From positions 1 to 64,000 of the forward strand of contig NZ_LIQF01000001.1 in the NCBI RefSeq assembly GCF_001418205.1: 64,000 bases of DNA, given 5' to 3'. Position numbers and translations under genes: made by a program. This document shows, in pieces, positions 1 through 8,504 of this stretch (the stretch's first letter is position 1; the number at the start of each line of letters is the position of its first letter). The notes beneath the pieces are model-generated. The model saw only the letters and a program-made list of their open reading frames with translations, was not told the DNA's origin and ran no database searches. The DNA is from Marinomonas fungiae (GTDB taxonomy: Bacteria > Pseudomonadota > Gammaproteobacteria > Pseudomonadales > Marinomonadaceae).

Positions 1-590
1 TGTGGCTCAGGTTGTGGTTCTGGCTGTGGCTCAGGTTGTGGTTCTGGTTGCGCTGCGTTTAATGCTGCCGATGAAGGATTTTCAGTGGTAGCTGCAGTAT
101 CATTATTAAAAGCTTGAGTATCAAAACCGTAAGTTGGACTAGCCGAGGCATCAGAACGGGCAATATCGACGGTCACTCCACCAGTTCCATCTTCTACTGG
201 AGTTTCACCAGCGGCAGGCGCCTCTTGTACTTGAGTAGGGTCTTGTCCGTCCAAGATTGCTTGTTGTAATGCCGTTAACTCAGCGGTGCCATCCGCTAAA
301 AATTCTTGTGTAGTCTGCGGGTCTTGCGCCGGTGTTTGCGCCAAGCCAAACACTTCATTATTAATCTCAACAGCCGAAGCATCTGCTATATAGATTTCTG
401 TGCCGTCGTTAAAACCAATCGTCGCGCTTCCATCCGCCGCTGCGACAACAATATCTCCTTCAAAGACTGGATCACCGATTCTCAAAACACGCTCTTGTCC
501 ATCGACAGATTGTGCTCTAACCATGCCTTGCAACTGTGTAACAAAGCCAACTGGCTCACCAAGTGTCATAAAAGATTGATTGTCGCTCAT
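1..590 (-). CDS. N-terminus of a LapA-like giant adhesin with retention module (partial)
   Basis: The reading frame is open from an ATG at 588-590 to the left edge of the window, so only the first 196 residues are present. An AAGGAAG ribosome site lies just before the start. The N-terminal 100 residues resemble the retention module of LapA-type adhesins, rich in beta strands and ending in GTEIYIADAS and FLADGTAELT. The stretch ILDGQDPTQVQEAPAAGE matches the region around the LapG protease site, with the di-alanine at residues 126-127 (bases 210-215). A QPEP-repeat linker follows. In this family the retention module plugs the outer-membrane export channel and holds the adhesin at the surface until the periplasmic protease LapG cuts at AA. 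The repeat and adhesive domains should lie left of the window. No lapD, lapG or type I secretion gene is visible here. The family assignment is by recognition; the exact adhesin type is unknown. Confidence 0.8.
   Translation of the reverse strand, partial: MSDNQSFMTLGEPVGFVTQLQGMVRAQSVDGQERVLRIGDPVFEGDIVVAAADGSATIGFNDGTEIYIADASAVEINNEVFGLAQTPAQDPQTTQEFLADGTAELTALQQAILDGQDPTQVQEAPAAGETPVEDGTGGVTVDIARSDASASPTYGFDTQAFNNDTAATTENPSSAALNAAQPEPQPEPQPEPQPEP
5..46. repeat. Short tandem QPEP-coding repeat
   Basis: On the minus strand a 24 bp unit coding two Q-P-E-P groups is repeated, giving at least four Gln-Pro-Glu-Pro units at the left edge. It forms an extended, charged linker just after the LapG-type site of the adhesin. 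The repeat may continue beyond the window. Confidence 0.6.
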
Positions 591-654
591 AGTAACTTCC
601 TTACTTAAATTTTCGCTATCGTCAAACTTAGGCGCTTTATGTAAAGGAATCTAT

Positions 655-668
655 TGTACCAAGGTACA
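655..668. promoter_or_regulatory. Inverted repeat TGTACC-AA-GGTACA
   Basis: This perfect 6 bp inverted repeat with a 2 bp spacer sits between the divergent adhesin and SulP genes. It lies 65 bp upstream of the adhesin start and just upstream of the proposed SulP promoter. It could be an operator; no regulator is identified. Confidence 0.3.
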
Positions 669-700
669 GTGTGAAGAAATTTAGTAAACATGCACTCAAA

Positions 701-729
701 TTGCGTTCATAAAGTTGACTCTTTATAAT
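701..729 (+). promoter_or_regulatory. Sigma-70 promoter of the SulP-Usp pair
   Basis: A TTGCGT -35 element (701-706), a 17 bp spacer and a perfect TATAAT -10 element (724-729) precede the SulP gene by about 80 bp. The rest of 601-811 shows no further gene. Confidence 0.6.
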
Positions 730-811
730 GCGACACTTCATTTTGCAGCCTCTGACATGCAATGTGTCTCGCTCGTTCTGCTGCGATATTTCAAGATAAT
801 TAAGGGTGTCC

Positions 812-2296
812 ATGACTGATACATTAAAAAGAGAGTGGTTCTCGAACATACGTGGTGACGTATTGTCCGGAACTGTGGTGGCGTTGGCTTTGATTCCAGA
901 AGCGATAGCCTTTTCGATCATTGCTGGTGTTGATCCAAAAGTCGGCCTCTACGCTTCCTTTTGTATTGCGGTGATTATTTCGTTCTTGGGTGGCCGCCCA
1001 GGTATGATTTCTGCAGCAACAGGTGCCATGGCTCTTTTAATGGTGACTCTTGTTAAAGAACATGGTCTGCAGTATTTACTTGCCGCCAGTTTTCTCTGTG
1101 GTGCATTCCAAATCCTCGCAGGCTATTTACAGCTCGGTAGCTTAATGCGTTTTGTTTCCCGTTCGGTGGTAACAGGATTTGTAAATGCCCTCGCCATTTT
1201 GATCTTTATGGCCCAACTACCAGAGCTGACGAATGTCACCTGGCATGTGTATGCCATGACAGCCGCTGGTTTAGGTATTATCTATCTTTTCCCGTATCTA
1301 CCAGTCGTTGGTAAAGCATTGCCTAGTCCATTGGTATGCATCGTTGTTTTGACTGCTTTTGCAATGGCGGTTGGTTTAGATATCCGCACCGTGGGCGATA
1401 TGGGCGAGCTACCTGACTCGTTACCGATCTTCCTATTACCAGATGTACCCCTAAACCTTGAAACCCTGATGATTATCTTGCCTTACTCTCTTGGCTTGGC
1501 AGTTGTCGGTTTGCTTGAATCGATGATGACGGCCACTATTGTAGATGAGCTAACGGATACGACGAGTGATCGTAACCGTGAATGTAAAGGTCAAGGTGTG
1601 GCAAACATCGGTGCAAGCTTACTAGGTGGCATGGCGGGTTGTGCCATGATTGGTCAATCAGTGATTAACGTGAAGTCCGGAGGCCGCTGCCGTCTATCTA
1701 CTTTCATTGCCGGTGCTTTGCTATTAATCATGGTGGTGTTTCTTGATGAACTCATTGGGCAAATCCCAATGGCAGCGCTAGTCGCAGTAATGATCATGGT
1801 ATCGATCGGTACCTTCTCTTGGGAATCGATTGTGAACTTGAAGCATCACCCGATGTCGACCAACATAGTTATGTTGGCCACGGTTGCTATTGTGGTGGCA
1901 ACACACAACTTAGCACTCGGTGTGTTTGTAGGGGTGTTGCTCGCGTCTTTGTTCTTCGCCAACAAAATCGGCCGCTTTATGGTGGTTAAAAGTGAAAGTG
2001 CTGATCAAGGCACCGTTTATAAAGTCGTTGGGCAGGTATTCTTTGCATCGGCCGAGAAGTTCAATGATTCATTCGATTTTAAAGAAGCCGTACAGCATGT
2101 GACGATTGATCTCTCACAAGCTCATTTCTGGGATATCACCGCCGTATCAGCCTTGGATAAAGTGGTGATTAAATTCCGCCGCGAAGGTGCCACTGTTGAC
2201 GTAATTGGCATGAATGAAGCCACCGCAACGGTAGTCGATAAATTCGGAGTTCACAACAAACCTGAAGAAGCTGAAAAATTGCTAAGCGGCCATTAA
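812..2296 (+). CDS. SulP family inorganic anion transporter with STAS domain
   Basis: This is a 494-residue inner-membrane transporter of the SulP (SLC26-like) family, which moves sulfate, bicarbonate or similar anions. The N-terminal signature covers residues 12-50 ([20 protein letters not shown] and VGLYASF), followed by about a dozen hydrophobic segments. A C-terminal cytoplasmic STAS domain spans roughly residues 395-490, with the core [20 protein letters not shown]. The ATG at 812 is chosen because AAGGG lies five bases before it; a GTG two codons earlier is less well placed. A universal stress protein gene follows 10 bp downstream, so the two are probably co-transcribed. The substrate cannot be read from the sequence; bicarbonate and sulfate are both possible. 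Confidence 0.9.
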   Translation: MTDTLKREWFSNIRGDVLSGTVVALALIPEAIAFSIIAGVDPKVGLYASFCIAVIISFLGGRPGMISAATGAMALLMVTLVKEHGLQYLLAASFLCGAFQILAGYLQLGSLMRFVSRSVVTGFVNALAILIFMAQLPELTNVTWHVYAMTAAGLGIIYLFPYLPVVGKALPSPLVCIVVLTAFAMAVGLDIRTVGDMGELPDSLPIFLLPDVPLNLETLMIILPYSLGLAVVGLLESMMTATIVDELTDTTSDRNRECKGQGVANIGASLLGGMAGCAMIGQSVINVKSGGRCRLSTFIAGALLLIMVVFLDELIGQIPMAALVAVMIMVSIGTFSWESIVNLKHHPMSTNIVMLATVAIVVATHNLALGVFVGVLLASLFFANKIGRFMVVKSESADQGTVYKVVGQVFFASAEKFNDSFDFKEAVQHVTIDLSQAHFWDITAVSALDKVVIKFRREGATVDVIGMNEATATVVDKFGVHNKPEEAEKLLSGH

Positions 2297-2306
2297 GGAG
2301 GCAAGG

Positions 2307-3152
2307 ATGAAGAACATAGTTGCATGTATTGATGGTTCACCATTAACACAACAAGTGATCGAAGCGTCTGCATGGGCTTCTGAAAAGTTAGACACTCCGC
2401 TGCTGCTTTTGCATGCCTTAGAAAAGCAAAACAGCAGTGAACAAGACCTTTCTGGCACCATCGGTTTCGGTAGTCGCGAGCATCTGCTGACAGAGCTGAC
2501 GGAATTAGACGAACAACGCGCTAAGGTCGCTCTTGAACACGGTAAAGTGTTACTTGAATTCGCGGAAGCTTATCTTAACGGTCGAGACCTTAAAGTCACT
2601 AAGCTTCAACGTCATGGCGACTTTATTGAGACCTTGGAAGGCATACAGGATCAGACACGCCTATTTGTAGTAGGCAAACAAGGCATTGAGCACTCAAAAA
2701 AAGCAGTCATTGGATCAAACCTTGAAAATGCTGCTCGCTCGCTCTCGCAAGCCATCATGGTGGTTTCAGATGAATTCAAAGCTCCGCAGAATTTTATGGT
2801 CGCTTTTGATGGCCGCGAAACGTCCATTAACGCGTTAGAGAGGATTGCTAATAGCCCACTATTGAAAGGCATTCCATGTCATTTGGTCATGGTTAAACGC
2901 AATGTGGCCGATCAAGAGGACGCTTTAGAAAAAGCCCGCCACAAATTAAATGGGCTAGGCTTCAAGGTAGAAAGTCATTTTATTGAAGGCGATAGCATCC
3001 ACACCGCTCTGCTCAACTACCAACAAAAAAACCAAATCGATCTGATTGCAATGGGCGCTTACGCTCATTCTAAAGTTCGACAGTTCTTTGTTGGCAGCAA
3101 CACCACTAAGATGCTGACAGACTGCCAAGTCCCCGTCCTGATCTTACGTTAA
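2307..3152 (+). CDS. Universal stress protein, tandem UspA domains
   Basis: This 281-residue cytoplasmic protein has two UspA folds, roughly residues 1-150 and 155-281. Each ends in a nucleotide-binding-type loop: VVGKQG followed by GSNLENAARS in the first, and MGAYAHSKVRQFFVGSN in the second. The second fits the G-x2-H/G-x9-GS pattern of ATP-binding Usp proteins. AAGGAGG just before the ATG gives a strong start. It lies 10 bp behind the SulP gene, which suggests that it modulates or accompanies that transporter. Tandem Usp proteins have stress-survival roles, but the specific role here is unknown. Confidence 0.85.
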   Translation: MKNIVACIDGSPLTQQVIEASAWASEKLDTPLLLLHALEKQNSSEQDLSGTIGFGSREHLLTELTELDEQRAKVALEHGKVLLEFAEAYLNGRDLKVTKLQRHGDFIETLEGIQDQTRLFVVGKQGIEHSKKAVIGSNLENAARSLSQAIMVVSDEFKAPQNFMVAFDGRETSINALERIANSPLLKGIPCHLVMVKRNVADQEDALEKARHKLNGLGFKVESHFIEGDSIHTALLNYQQKNQIDLIAMGAYAHSKVRQFFVGSNTTKMLTDCQVPVLILR

Positions 3153-4252
3153 GGTTTGGATACCATCACGGCTGCTCGCAATTGTGAGCGGCCGAATTTA
3201 CTCATTTTCTCAAAATCAGCTGTCACCACTGGCACGTACTGACACTCCACCAGCGCCACATCGTCTTCAAAGTCTGGATCATGCACATAAATATGCTGAT
3301 CGTCATAGCCAGTCACCACCACCCAATGGGGTGATTTTTTACCGTCTAAGCGATAAGTACTAATCAGCACAATCACCCAGTTGCCTTGGTCGACGGCTGC
3401 TTTCAAATCGTGACTTGATAGTGGCTGCCCATGTACAGGCACGCCTTCTGCCACACTTTCACGCTGAAACTTATTATGACAGGCAACCAGCACGGTTTTC
3501 TTCAACTCATCCCGTACCCCATCGAGGAACAGCGGTTGCTCATCATTCAACCAAACCTCCGCATTAAAGCCTCGACGTTTCGCAGCTAAAGCCAAACCAG
3601 TTGGATGGCAGCCACCATGACCACTGGTCATGTAAATAGTGGTCGCTTCACGCCAAATATCCAGCTCATGCTCAAGGCTCACGTCCGCTTGCTCATCGCT
3701 GGCAGCGCACACCATTAGCAATGAGGCAGGACCACAGGTAAAAGGGGTACGCTGGCCAACATAAGGCACTTTTAACAACTTGCTCTTGTCATCAAAGGCG
3801 CGAATACGTTTGTGCATACGCACCGCATTACTGGTATCTTCATAGTAGTTTTGGTAAGAACCAAAGGTGCGATAGCCTACTTTTTTGTAGAGTGCAATCG
3901 CTGCTTCGTTACGCTCGCTGACCTCAAGACGCAACGAAATACAGCCATGTTTGGCGGCATGTTGCTCTGAGTGACTCAACAATTGAGACCCAACGCCTTT
4001 ACCTCGCGCTGCTTGCGAAACGGCTAAGGAATACAATCGAGCGTGAGCGCGTCCCTTGAAAAGATGCACTAAAGCATAGCCCAATAAGCTAGCTTCAGCG
4101 TAGGCCACCAACATTACTGACGATTCGGATTTAATGCCATGACGCAGACTTCGTCTGCTCATGCGATCCCCTTGAAACGCCTCTTTTTCTAGTGTGTCTA
4201 AAGCATCTAAATCGGTCGAATTAGCCAAACGAATTTGAATTTCTGATGTCAT
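3149..4252 (-). CDS. GNAT N-acetyltransferase fused to a C39-like cysteine peptidase
   Basis: This 367-residue protein has two parts. Residues 1-150 form a GNAT acetyltransferase with the acetyl-CoA loop RGKGVG at 83-88 and a typical ending (RNEAAIALYKKVGYR). Residues 160-367 form a papain-like C39-family peptidase with apparent catalytic Cys173 (TPFTCGPASLLM), His309 (SPHWVVVTGYD) and Asp325 (HDPD). No ABC transporter or signal peptide is present, so this is not a bacteriocin exporter peptidase. The gene is divergent from a RimK-like ATP-grasp ligase. GNAT-peptidase fusions are known to occur beside RimK-type ligases, which suggests that a peptide is built, trimmed and acetylated. Its 3' end overlaps the convergent usp stop by 4 bp. 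Confidence 0.8.
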   Translation of the reverse strand: MTSEIQIRLANSTDLDALDTLEKEAFQGDRMSRRSLRHGIKSESSVMLVAYAEASLLGYALVHLFKGRAHARLYSLAVSQAARGKGVGSQLLSHSEQHAAKHGCISLRLEVSERNEAAIALYKKVGYRTFGSYQNYYEDTSNAVRMHKRIRAFDDKSKLLKVPYVGQRTPFTCGPASLLMVCAASDEQADVSLEHELDIWREATTIYMTSGHGGCHPTGLALAAKRRGFNAEVWLNDEQPLFLDGVRDELKKTVLVACHNKFQRESVAEGVPVHGQPLSSHDLKAAVDQGNWVIVLISTYRLDGKKSPHWVVVTGYDDQHIYVHDPDFEDDVALVECQYVPVVTADFEKMSKFGRSQLRAAVMVSKP

Positions 4253-4282
4253 AAAAAGGCCCTCTGAGCCTTAACAAAGACA

Positions 4283-4311
4283 ATAATAGTAAAGCGGATT
4301 CTAGGCCACAA
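4283..4311 (-). promoter_or_regulatory. Promoter of the GNAT/C39 peptidase gene
   Basis: Read on the minus strand, TTGTGG (4306-4311), a 17 bp spacer and TATTAT (4283-4288) form a plausible sigma-70 promoter about 30 bp upstream of the start codon. Confidence 0.4.
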
Positions 4312-4432
4312 TCCGATAAAAAAGACAGTGTTGAATATGCTAAAAGTTTGAATAATTGACTACTATTAGTTAATCAAAAAACAGCGCACTATGCGCTTAA
4401 AATTAATACGCCTAATAGAAGGACTTTTCTGC

Positions 4433-5911
4433 ATGGCACAAACCTATATCGTGGTAGATCAACTGAAAGACTGGTCGGCATTTCTTCCTAGCGACCATGT
4501 CATCACTTTTCCGCAATACATTTCTCTTACCACGAAAACAAACGATCGTACTCGTATTATTAACCTCTGTAAAAGCAGCCGTTATTTATCTGATGGCTAC
4601 TACTGTTCGCTATTAGCGGAAAGTCGTGGTCACAATGTCATGCCGTCTGTTCGCACTCTGAACGATTTAAATAAGAAAGCCCTTTACGGTATTGAGTTGT
4701 CTCAATGGCTACCCGCTCTGTCTGAAAAATTAGGCACGCCAAGCGAACCAACGACGATTAAAGGCCATGCGGTTTTCGGTAACACGCTTCAACCAGAGCT
4801 AAAAGAGTTCGCCCGTAAACTATTTGAGAAATACCCAACGCCAGTCATTGAGTTCACGCTGAGCTACAAGAAGCAATGGCAAGTGAAATCATTGAAAGCC
4901 ACGTCGCACAAATCCCTTGATGATGCGGAAGAAACACTTTTTGCGGAAGCACTGGAAGGCTTTAGTTCGAAAGTTTGGAATAAAACTCGCAAGAGTCGCA
5001 GCATCAAGTTTGACTTAGCCATGCTGGTTAACCCTGAAGAAGCCTTGCCACCAAGTGATAAGCAAGCTCTGAAAAAGTTTGTTCAAGCAGGTAAACAGCT
5101 CGGTATCCAAGTAGATATTATCGGTCCTAAAGACATTGTGCGCCTGCCTGAGTACGACGGTTTGTTTATTCGAGAAACCACCAACATTGACCATCATACT
5201 TACCAGTTCGCAAAAAAGGCGGAAGCAAATGGCCTGGTGGTAATGGACGATCCGCAGTCGATTATGCGCTGTACCAACAAGGTCTACCTAGCGGATCTGT
5301 TTAATACCCATAAAGTGCCAAGCCCTAAAACGCGCATCATTCACAAGGGCGAAAGCAATATTGAGGAAACGCTTGAGCAACATATCAGCTACCCTATGGT
5401 GGTTAAGATTCCTGACGGGGCTTTTTCTAAAGGCGTATTAAAAGCCCAAGATCGCGCAGAGCTCACCAAGTGTTTAGAGGAGCTGTTTAAAAAATCGAGC
5501 TTATTATTGGTACAAGAGTACCTTTACACAGAGTTCGATTGGCGTATTGGTATTTTGAATAATAAGCCAATTTTTGCGTGCCGTTACTACATGGTGAAAA
5601 ACCATTGGCAAATTTACCAACACGGGGAATCGAAAAGCGAAAGCGGTGGCTTCGATACTTTACCAACCTTTGAAGTGCCACGCCGAGTTTTGCAAGCTGC
5701 AATTGCCGCTACAAAACCAATCGGTAACGGTCTCTATGGTGTCGATGTGAAAGAGATCAAAGGTCGTGGTTATGTGATCGAAGTGAATGACAACCCAAGT
5801 ATTGACCGCGGCGTGGAAGACAAATACCTAGGCGACGAGCTGTACATGCAGATCATGTCCGAGTTTTTACGCCGTATGCAGCAAAAGACCCAAGGCCGCT
5901 CTGACTTCTAA
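4433..5911 (+). CDS. RimK family ATP-grasp ligase with RLAN N-terminal domain
   Basis: This 492-residue protein starts at the ATG at 4433, preceded by AGAAGGA with 9 bp spacing; an upstream in-frame ATG at 4391 lacks a ribosome site. The N-terminal 190 residues resemble the RimK-like ATP-grasp N-terminal (RLAN) domain. The C-terminal 270 residues form the ATP-grasp fold, with YPMVVKIPDGAFSKG (nucleotide lid), LLLVQEY, and a metal-binding ending VIEVNDNPSI. RimK-type enzymes add amino acids, often glutamate, to a carboxyl group using ATP. It is far longer than ribosomal RimK (about 300 residues), and no S6-linked gene is near. The acceptor and the added residue are unknown; the divergent GNAT/C39 gene is the likely partner. 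Confidence 0.8.
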   Translation: MAQTYIVVDQLKDWSAFLPSDHVITFPQYISLTTKTNDRTRIINLCKSSRYLSDGYYCSLLAESRGHNVMPSVRTLNDLNKKALYGIELSQWLPALSEKLGTPSEPTTIKGHAVFGNTLQPELKEFARKLFEKYPTPVIEFTLSYKKQWQVKSLKATSHKSLDDAEETLFAEALEGFSSKVWNKTRKSRSIKFDLAMLVNPEEALPPSDKQALKKFVQAGKQLGIQVDIIGPKDIVRLPEYDGLFIRETTNIDHHTYQFAKKAEANGLVVMDDPQSIMRCTNKVYLADLFNTHKVPSPKTRIIHKGESNIEETLEQHISYPMVVKIPDGAFSKGVLKAQDRAELTKCLEELFKKSSLLLVQEYLYTEFDWRIGILNNKPIFACRYYMVKNHWQIYQHGESKSESGGFDTLPTFEVPRRVLQAAIAATKPIGNGLYGVDVKEIKGRGYVIEVNDNPSIDRGVEDKYLGDELYMQIMSEFLRRMQQKTQGRSDF

Positions 5912-5928
5912 GTCATGCCCTTGCTGAT

Positions 5929-5965
5929 GAAAAGGCCGATAACAGAGTAAGTTATTGGCCTTTTC
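5929..5965. terminator. Bidirectional terminator between rimK-like and binding-protein genes
   Basis: A 15 bp stem (GAAAAGGCCGATAAC with its near-complement, one G-T pair) and a 7-base loop lie between two convergent genes. T-runs within the stem ends serve both strands. Confidence 0.7.
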
Positions 5966-5988
5966 ATGTTCAATACCGCTACTGGTAA

Positions 5989-7047
5989 TTAATCATCTGA
6001 ACTTAATTCAAGCGCCAATTCCCAGTTGCGAATAAAACGACGTTGCTTCACTAGATCGCGCCCAACCAACAATTGCTGGTCTAAGTCGACGGTCCGTATG
6101 GTACGTGTTGGCCCGAGTGGCATGGCAAAGTGCGCGTCATTAAGGTTCGGACGTATTGGATAAAGCAGCTCTTCCGAGGTCATCAATGTTTGCCCCTCAT
6201 CGGATAACAGGAAATCTAAAAAGCGTCCCGCGTCTTGTGGGTTAGCGGCATGTTTTGGGATCACCGCGGTGCGCATCAGCATCAAGGTATAATCTTTAGG
6301 AATAATCATTTCCAAATTGGGATCCTCATTGGCACGCTGCGCCGCATAGGAGCCCAATAAGTTATAGCCCACTAACAATTCCCCTGATGCGACATCGTCA
6401 ATAATATCGCTAGAACAGCAATAGGTTTTCACACCATGACTACCAAACGCCTCCAACAAGCGCCCCCAAGTGGCATCCGCCTGACGTGCATCTTGGCTCG
6501 CCAACAAATACCCCACACCACTGGTACGAATATCGTAGGTTCCCATGCGCCCTGCCACTTGTTCATCATTTTGACGAATATAGCTCAGTAAACTTTGACG
6601 ATCTTCAGGCAACTGCCCGCCAACAAAGGCGTTCTTGTTAACCATCATCACCACAGGCTCATAAGAAAACGCAAACACCTCATCTCGCCATTTTGCCCGC
6701 TTCGCCAAGCGACTGGTTTCATCTGAACGATAGGCTTGAGTAAAGCCATCGTTAACCAATTTGAGCTGTAAATCCATCGCACTGCTTAAAATTAAGCTGG
6801 CGGTTGGCCGATTCACCTCAGAGACCGTTCGGTAATACAATTCTAAGGTATTCACATCCACATAGCCGATACGCACGTCTGGATACAATGCAACAAATCG
6901 CTCCAGCAAAGGCTGAAACGATGTCATATCTAAGGTCGAATTGATGAAAAGCACCCGCGGTGCTGCACGGTCACCAAACCAAACAGGCGTCGCAGCGCTT
7001 CCCCATACGCTCCAATAAAGACAGAAAAATGCGACCAAGCCTTTCAT
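5989..7047 (-). CDS. Periplasmic substrate-binding protein of the Fe3+/PgtC type, co-transcribed with a sensor kinase
   Basis: This 352-residue protein has an N-terminal signal peptide (about residues 1-19) and a bacterial type 1/2 solute-binding fold. It ends with a segment typical of iron or phosphoglycerate ABC binding proteins (RFLDFLLSDEGQTLM). Its start overlaps the stop of the upstream sensor kinase by 4 bp (ATGA), and no ABC permease or ATPase lies nearby. This arrangement resembles PgtC, a binding protein that signals through a membrane kinase rather than feeding a transporter. I infer that it is an accessory ligand sensor for the TctE-like kinase. A Cys-Cys pair sits mid-protein (KTYCCSSD). 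The ligand is unknown, possibly a carboxylate. Confidence 0.75.
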   Translation of the reverse strand: MKGLVAFFCLYWSVWGSAATPVWFGDRAAPRVLFINSTLDMTSFQPLLERFVALYPDVRIGYVDVNTLELYYRTVSEVNRPTASLILSSAMDLQLKLVNDGFTQAYRSDETSRLAKRAKWRDEVFAFSYEPVVMMVNKNAFVGGQLPEDRQSLLSYIRQNDEQVAGRMGTYDIRTSGVGYLLASQDARQADATWGRLLEAFGSHGVKTYCCSSDIIDDVASGELLVGYNLLGSYAAQRANEDPNLEMIIPKDYTLMLMRTAVIPKHAANPQDAGRFLDFLLSDEGQTLMTSEELLYPIRPNLNDAHFAMPLGPTRTIRTVDLDQQLLVGRDLVKQRRFIRNWELALELSSDD

Positions 7048-8504
7048 AAATGATCTCCCGTATACTGGAACGCAGGAAAATCCACCGTCACTGTTGTTCC
7101 GTGAGGTTCTGTATCCGATAACACCACGTCAGCCTTATGGTGTGACGCGATGTCTTTGACTAATGATAAGCCTACCCCTGACCCGGGGATGTCATAGCGA
7201 CCTCGATAAAAGCGCTCAAATACTCGCTGCTTATCGATATCACTGATACCAACGCCTTGATCGATCACTTGTACTCGATAGACATTTGGCAGTGGTGTAA
7301 TACGAATGATGACTTCTTTTCGCTCACCAGAAGACACTAAATCACTATAACGCACCGCATTTTCGATCAGATTCTGCATCATCTGCTCGATCGCCATGGT
7401 ATCCCCAACAATCACCGCCTCCTCGATATCTGTCTCAAAGGACAACATCACGCCCTTGCGAAAAGCCGTTAATGCTTGGGCACGACAGGATTCTTGAATT
7501 GGCTGAACAATATCAATCAGCCCTAACGCTTTTGACTGCAAACGATGGCTAATCAGCGCTTGATTCAGCAAGAAACTCACGGTATCGCTCAGCGCTTCAC
7601 ATTGCTGAATAATTTTTTCTAGCGCTTGATGCTGCTCTTCAGGTTTTCCAATATCTCGCGCGTTTTCAGCCAATGCCTTCAAACTGGCAATCGGAGTACG
7701 CAGCTGGTGTGCGGCATTGCCCGTATAGTTTTCCAGCTCTTCTAAGTTGGTTTGCAAACGCTTCATAAAGTCGTTGATAACCATTTTAAGATGATACGTT
7801 TCCCGCGGCGTTTTAAGCGTTAATGGTGTTAAGTCCCCTGGGGTACGATCTTCTAACTCTTTTTCAATGCGATGCAAAGGACGCAAGACCAGCTGACTGC
7901 CGATCACCAATAGGACAATCGACACCAGTGCGACTAAGGTGATGAGCTCCACCGCCCGTTGCGTCACCGAAGCCGCCATTTCCTCACGGGATAATCGCGT
8001 GTGAGCCAATACGATTCTGACCGTGCCACTGGCATCTGGCTCAGTCATATAGCGCTCAAGCCATGCGAAGCGCAAGGTCTCACCGGAATACTGGCGATCA
8101 AAAAACTGCATACTGCCCTGCTCGACAGGCAAGGCGGGAGTCGAGTCTAAATCATAATAGCCGGTAATAAAGCCTTGGGAAGAACTTTCCACCTTATAAA
8201 ACACACGGTCTTCACTGGCTTGTGCGAGGGTAGCAAAAGCTGACCAAGGGATATCAATGGTGATCTCGCCCTTCTCTTGACCAACATTCTCATCCATTTG
8301 CAGCAAGGCACTGCGCAATAAACGGTCATAGGAGATGTCGGCAAGGCGTTCGGAATAATCAAACACTAGCTTAATCGCCAAGGCGGCAATCAAAATAATG
8401 GTAAAGGAGCCAACAACAATAAAGCGCCCTCTTAGAGAAGGCGAATGCTGATAGTCTAGTGAATGCTCAAGTGCGTTTGTTGGCTGGGGTAATTTCCGCC
8501 ACAT
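7044..8504 (-). CDS. TctE-like two-component sensor histidine kinase
   Basis: This 486-residue inner-membrane kinase has a first membrane segment at about 28-48, a periplasmic domain of the 2CSK_N (TctE) type at 50-180, and a second membrane segment at about 186-207. A HAMP linker follows, then the dimerisation domain with phospho-acceptor His266 in NAAHQLRTP. The ATPase domain has the N box QNLIENAVRYSD, DQGVGI and GSGVGLSLV. The gene overlaps the response regulator upstream by 38 bp and the binding-protein gene downstream by 4 bp, so all three are translated together. The neighbouring tctCBA genes suggest that it controls uptake of a di- or tricarboxylate. Confidence 0.88.
   Translation of the reverse strand: MWRKLPQPTNALEHSLDYQHSPSLRGRFIVVGSFTIILIAALAIKLVFDYSERLADISYDRLLRSALLQMDENVGQEKGEITIDIPWSAFATLAQASEDRVFYKVESSSQGFITGYYDLDSTPALPVEQGSMQFFDRQYSGETLRFAWLERYMTEPDASGTVRIVLAHTRLSREEMAASVTQRAVELITLVALVSIVLLVIGSQLVLRPLHRIEKELEDRTPGDLTPLTLKTPRETYHLKMVINDFMKRLQTNLEELENYTGNAAHQLRTPIASLKALAENARDIGKPEEQHQALEKIIQQCEALSDTVSFLLNQALISHRLQSKALGLIDIVQPIQESCRAQALTAFRKGVMLSFETDIEEAVIVGDTMAIEQMMQNLIENAVRYSDLVSSGERKEVIIRITPLPNVYRVQVIDQGVGISDIDKQRVFERFYRGRYDIPGSGVGLSLVKDIASHHKADVVLSDTEPHGTTVTVDFPAFQYTGDHL

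Noticed and set aside
1..60. Tandem repeat considered as a CRISPR or intergenic repeat
   Set aside because: Units are 12-24 bp, directly adjacent without spacers, and code QPEP in frame with the adhesin.
306..608. A 100-residue plus-strand open frame at the left edge
   Set aside because: It is antisense to the adhesin start, which has a good ribosome site and recognisable family sequence.
5989..7047. Iron uptake ABC binding protein as a transport component
   Set aside because: No ABC permease or ATPase gene is near; overlap with the kinase gene favours a sensing role.
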